Positions 62,028-64,000 of a DNA stretch of 64,000 nucleotides are shown piece by piece (positions within the stretch are counted from its first letter, which is position 1; each line of letters opens with the position of its first letter). Source of the stretch: Candidatus Azobacteroides pseudotrichonymphae genomovar. CFP2 (lineage in GTDB: Bacteria > Bacteroidota > Bacteroidia > Bacteroidales > Azobacteroidaceae); the NCBI RefSeq assembly GCF_000010645.1, contig NC_011565.1:820001-884000 (forward strand). The letters are read 5' to 3'. The notes under the pieces were generated by a model that did not search any database, was not told where the DNA came from, and was given only the letters and a program-made list of their open reading frames with translations. Position numbers and translations under genes: made by a program.

Positions 62028-62771
62028 TTAAGAACACGTAGTCCTTTGCCGAAGGACTTCGTACAGAAGTACCGCAGTAGCAGCTGATACATTTAATGAT
62101 GTAATATTCCCCAAGGTAGGGATCTTTACCAGTTTATCACAAAGATATAAAACAGCTGGCGAAATACCTTTATCTTCACTTCCTATTACGATAGCTGTTG
62201 GATATGTGTAATCAGTCTTTGTATAGAGAGTTGTAGCTTTCTCAGTAGCTGCATAAACTTTATATCCACACAGTTTCAGAAATTTGACAGCATTCATAAT
62301 ATTGGATTCACGACAAACAGATAGTGACATTAATGCTCCTGCAGAAATTTTTATAGCATCGGCATTAACTGAAACACTATTGACGAGTGGAATAACAATT
62401 GCATTTACTCCTGCACATTCACAACTACGGGCAATGGCTCCAAAATTATGTACATCAGTTATTCCATCTAATAATAAAATAAGTGGAACTTTTCCTTCTT
62501 CATATAAAAATGGAACAATACTCTCCAATTTTTGATAAGTGATGGTTGAAATAAAAGCAACTAATCCCTGATGATTTCTGCGAGTCAATCGGTCTAATTT
62601 TTCACGAGGTACTCGGCGAATAAGAATATCTGTTTCTTTTATGATGTTAAACAATTCATGAGACAGCTTACTCTGTAACCCTTTGCATATCAAAATTTTA
62701 TCTATTTTTTTACCTATCTGTATAGCTTCTATAATGGCTCGTTTGCCGAAAATCATTTCAAATTCTTTCAT
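62028..62771 (-). CDS. rlmB: TrmH-family rRNA 2'-O-methyltransferase (RlmB type)
   Basis: SPOUT-fold methyltransferase, most likely forming Gm2251 in 23S rRNA. The 247-residue protein has an N-terminal substrate-binding domain (EMIFGKRAIIEAI) and a C-terminal knot with DGITDVHNFGAIARSCECAG, VIGSEDKGIS and SLNVSAATAVLLYE. The start ATG overlaps the stop of the dead recN frame as ATGA, a relic of the original recN-rlmB coupling. Its own promoter now is unclear. Confidence 0.92.
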   Translation of the reverse strand: MKEFEMIFGKRAIIEAIQIGKKIDKILICKGLQSKLSHELFNIIKETDILIRRVPREKLDRLTRRNHQGLVAFISTITYQKLESIVPFLYEEGKVPLILLLDGITDVHNFGAIARSCECAGVNAIVIPLVNSVSVNADAIKISAGALMSLSVCRESNIMNAVKFLKLCGYKVYAATEKATTLYTKTDYTYPTAIVIGSEDKGISPAVLYLCDKLVKIPTLGNITSLNVSAATAVLLYEVLRQRTTCS

Positions 62772-64000
62772 TTTAATAATTCCTTGGCATTTTCTATAGC
62801 AGCACTTGTCAATTCCGAACTACTGAGTAATTGAACAATTACTCTTATCCTTTCTTTTTTAGATAACTGATGAATAAATATTTCCATAGAGGATTCTTTT
62901 CTTTGTTTTGTATATCACAAATTAATTGTCTCATCGTGCCGCTAATTACGGCAAACGGGTATTAATAACAATTACCTGCCATTACTCTGCCCATTTTCAT
63001 TTTGTGCATTAGTTTTCCCATTTTATCAGCAATTTCTCCTGAAACATCCGTAATTCTATTTCATCAAAAATAATAGAAGGAAAGTGCTGTTACTTACAGC
63101 TAACAAAGCTTCTAGTCCCAACATTAGCCTTGGGAGCTTCACTATCTGAAGCTATTTGAAATATTACTCTCAAATCATTATTTTGATTTACTGGAAATAA
63201 GAATTTTAGATTGTCTGCCCAAAAGTATCCGGATTCTTATCTGTTATTTGACAATTAAACTGCATTTTTGGAATTCCTAAAGCACTAGCTTGCTTTTTTA
63301 ATTGGGTTTCTAACAATATAGCTGCTTTACATCGAGTTCGAGTCAATTTTTGAGCTAATCAAAATATATTGGCCTATAATTCTTTCATTTGGCTTGATAT
63401 ATTCATCGTAATTCGCTATTTCTTTTAATTGTTTATTTAAAATGATTTTTCACTTCAATGAGTTTTCCCATATTATTTACTTTGTGTTTTTGCTATAAAG
63501 AATAAAGCAAATCTAGTCATTTGTTAACTTGTTGTAATCTATCAGGAGATAGTCCTAAACATTCTTGACCATACCTTCTATATCATTCAAATTCAAATGG
63601 ACTGTTTGTAATTTATCTGCTATACTTATTCAACTTAGGGCACACTTTAGGGCACACTTTTCTTAAAGAAAAAACTATATTCAGAGATTTTTTCAATAAA
63701 AAAACAATTCCTTTTTCATCATGTGAAAGGGATTCCTATTCTCTTTGTTTTCTTTGCAATTCTACTTGTTCACCGAATTTTGGATTGGTCTCTTTCAACT
63801 GACTAAATTGAAAAGGAGATAATCTTATTCATTAGCAGATCTTTTAGATTTTTCTTTTAACCTTTGAAATTGATAATAAACAGATACGAAGGAAGTATAA
63901 ACATTTTATACTCATTCTTTAAGTTTTTATTGCAGACTAATACATCCTGTAGTTAAAAGCTATTATCTTCCAATAATAAATTTCCATATTGTGAGAGAAT
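62768..64000 (-). pseudogene. recN: DNA repair protein RecN, dead (continues past window)
   Basis: RecN is an SMC-like ATPase for double-strand-break repair. On the minus strand, read across frames, the order matches the family: SQYGNLLLEDNSF (the HSQHQNLLL motif), YQFQRLKEKSKRSANE*DYLLFNL, KLQTVHLNLNDIE, LGLSPDRLQQVNK, LDLLYSL*QKHKVNNMGKLIE, then PSIIFDEI (Walker B), DVSGEIADKM, and a C-terminus with ERIRVIVQLLSSSELTSAA. Many stops and frameshifts occur and the ABC signature (normally ASGGE) is destroyed. It lies directly before rlmB, as in Bacteroides. A 12-bp tandem duplication (63637-63660) lies inside. Confidence 0.9.

Overview
The window looks like a chromosomal piece of a Bacteroidales bacterium undergoing genome reduction. 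The DNA is AT-rich and the housekeeping genes have Bacteroidales-type proteins and gene order (bamA-ompH-murI, pyrK-pyrD, leuA-leuC-leuD plus a second isopropylmalate-synthase-type gene, U32 protease next to a thioesterase, recN next to rlmB). Several genes have upstream copies of the Bacteroidetes -7 motif TAnnTTTG. Long gaps hold wrecked genes. This resembles an intracellular symbiont such as 'Candidatus Azobacteroides' of termite-gut protists; the genus is an inference that cannot be proven from this window.

Layout. 1-8.2 kb: end of aroE, then purB, an RluB-type pseudouridine synthase, asnS, dapL and guaA, all on +. 8.2-11.5 kb: a 3.3 kb gap with no intact gene. 11.5-16.1 kb: bamA, ompH/skp and murI. 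16.1-17.2 kb: tRNA-His(GTG) and RNase P RNA. 17.6-19.9 kb: an XRE-type regulator and pyrK-pyrD. 21.2-25.4 kb: ffh, pheT and a dead yebC. 25.4-29.5 kb (-): gpmI and an NfnB/NfnA-like flavoprotein pair. 29.9-31.3 kb: miaA and tadA, convergent. 31.5-39.9 kb (+): rsfS-ftsH-cdsA-leuA-leuC-leuD-leuA2. 39.9-42.3 kb (-): pckA and rdgB. 42.4-42.9 kb: remains of an outer-membrane receptor gene. 43.3-54.2 kb: ugd, a small lipoprotein gene, rsmG, tsaC, nadC, metK, a ClC channel and purL. 54.3-56 kb: an MscS channel. 56-57.5 kb: decayed minus-strand coding DNA. 57.5-61.9 kb: thioesterase, U32 protease, ilvB-ilvN. 62-64 kb (-): rlmB and a dead recN running off the window.

Functionally the region is weighted to biosynthesis: purines (purB, guaA, purL), pyrimidines (pyrKD), meso-DAP/lysine (dapL), shikimate (aroE), branched-chain amino acids (leuACD, leuA2, ilvBN), NAD (nadC) and SAM (metK). 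It also keeps core translation, outer-membrane assembly and proteolysis. PEP carboxykinase and the NfnAB-like pair point to fermentative metabolism with NAD(P)H/ferredoxin balancing. Genes recognisably lost are a DNA-repair gene (recN), a YebC-family gene and an outer-membrane receptor, as expected for a protected intracellular life.
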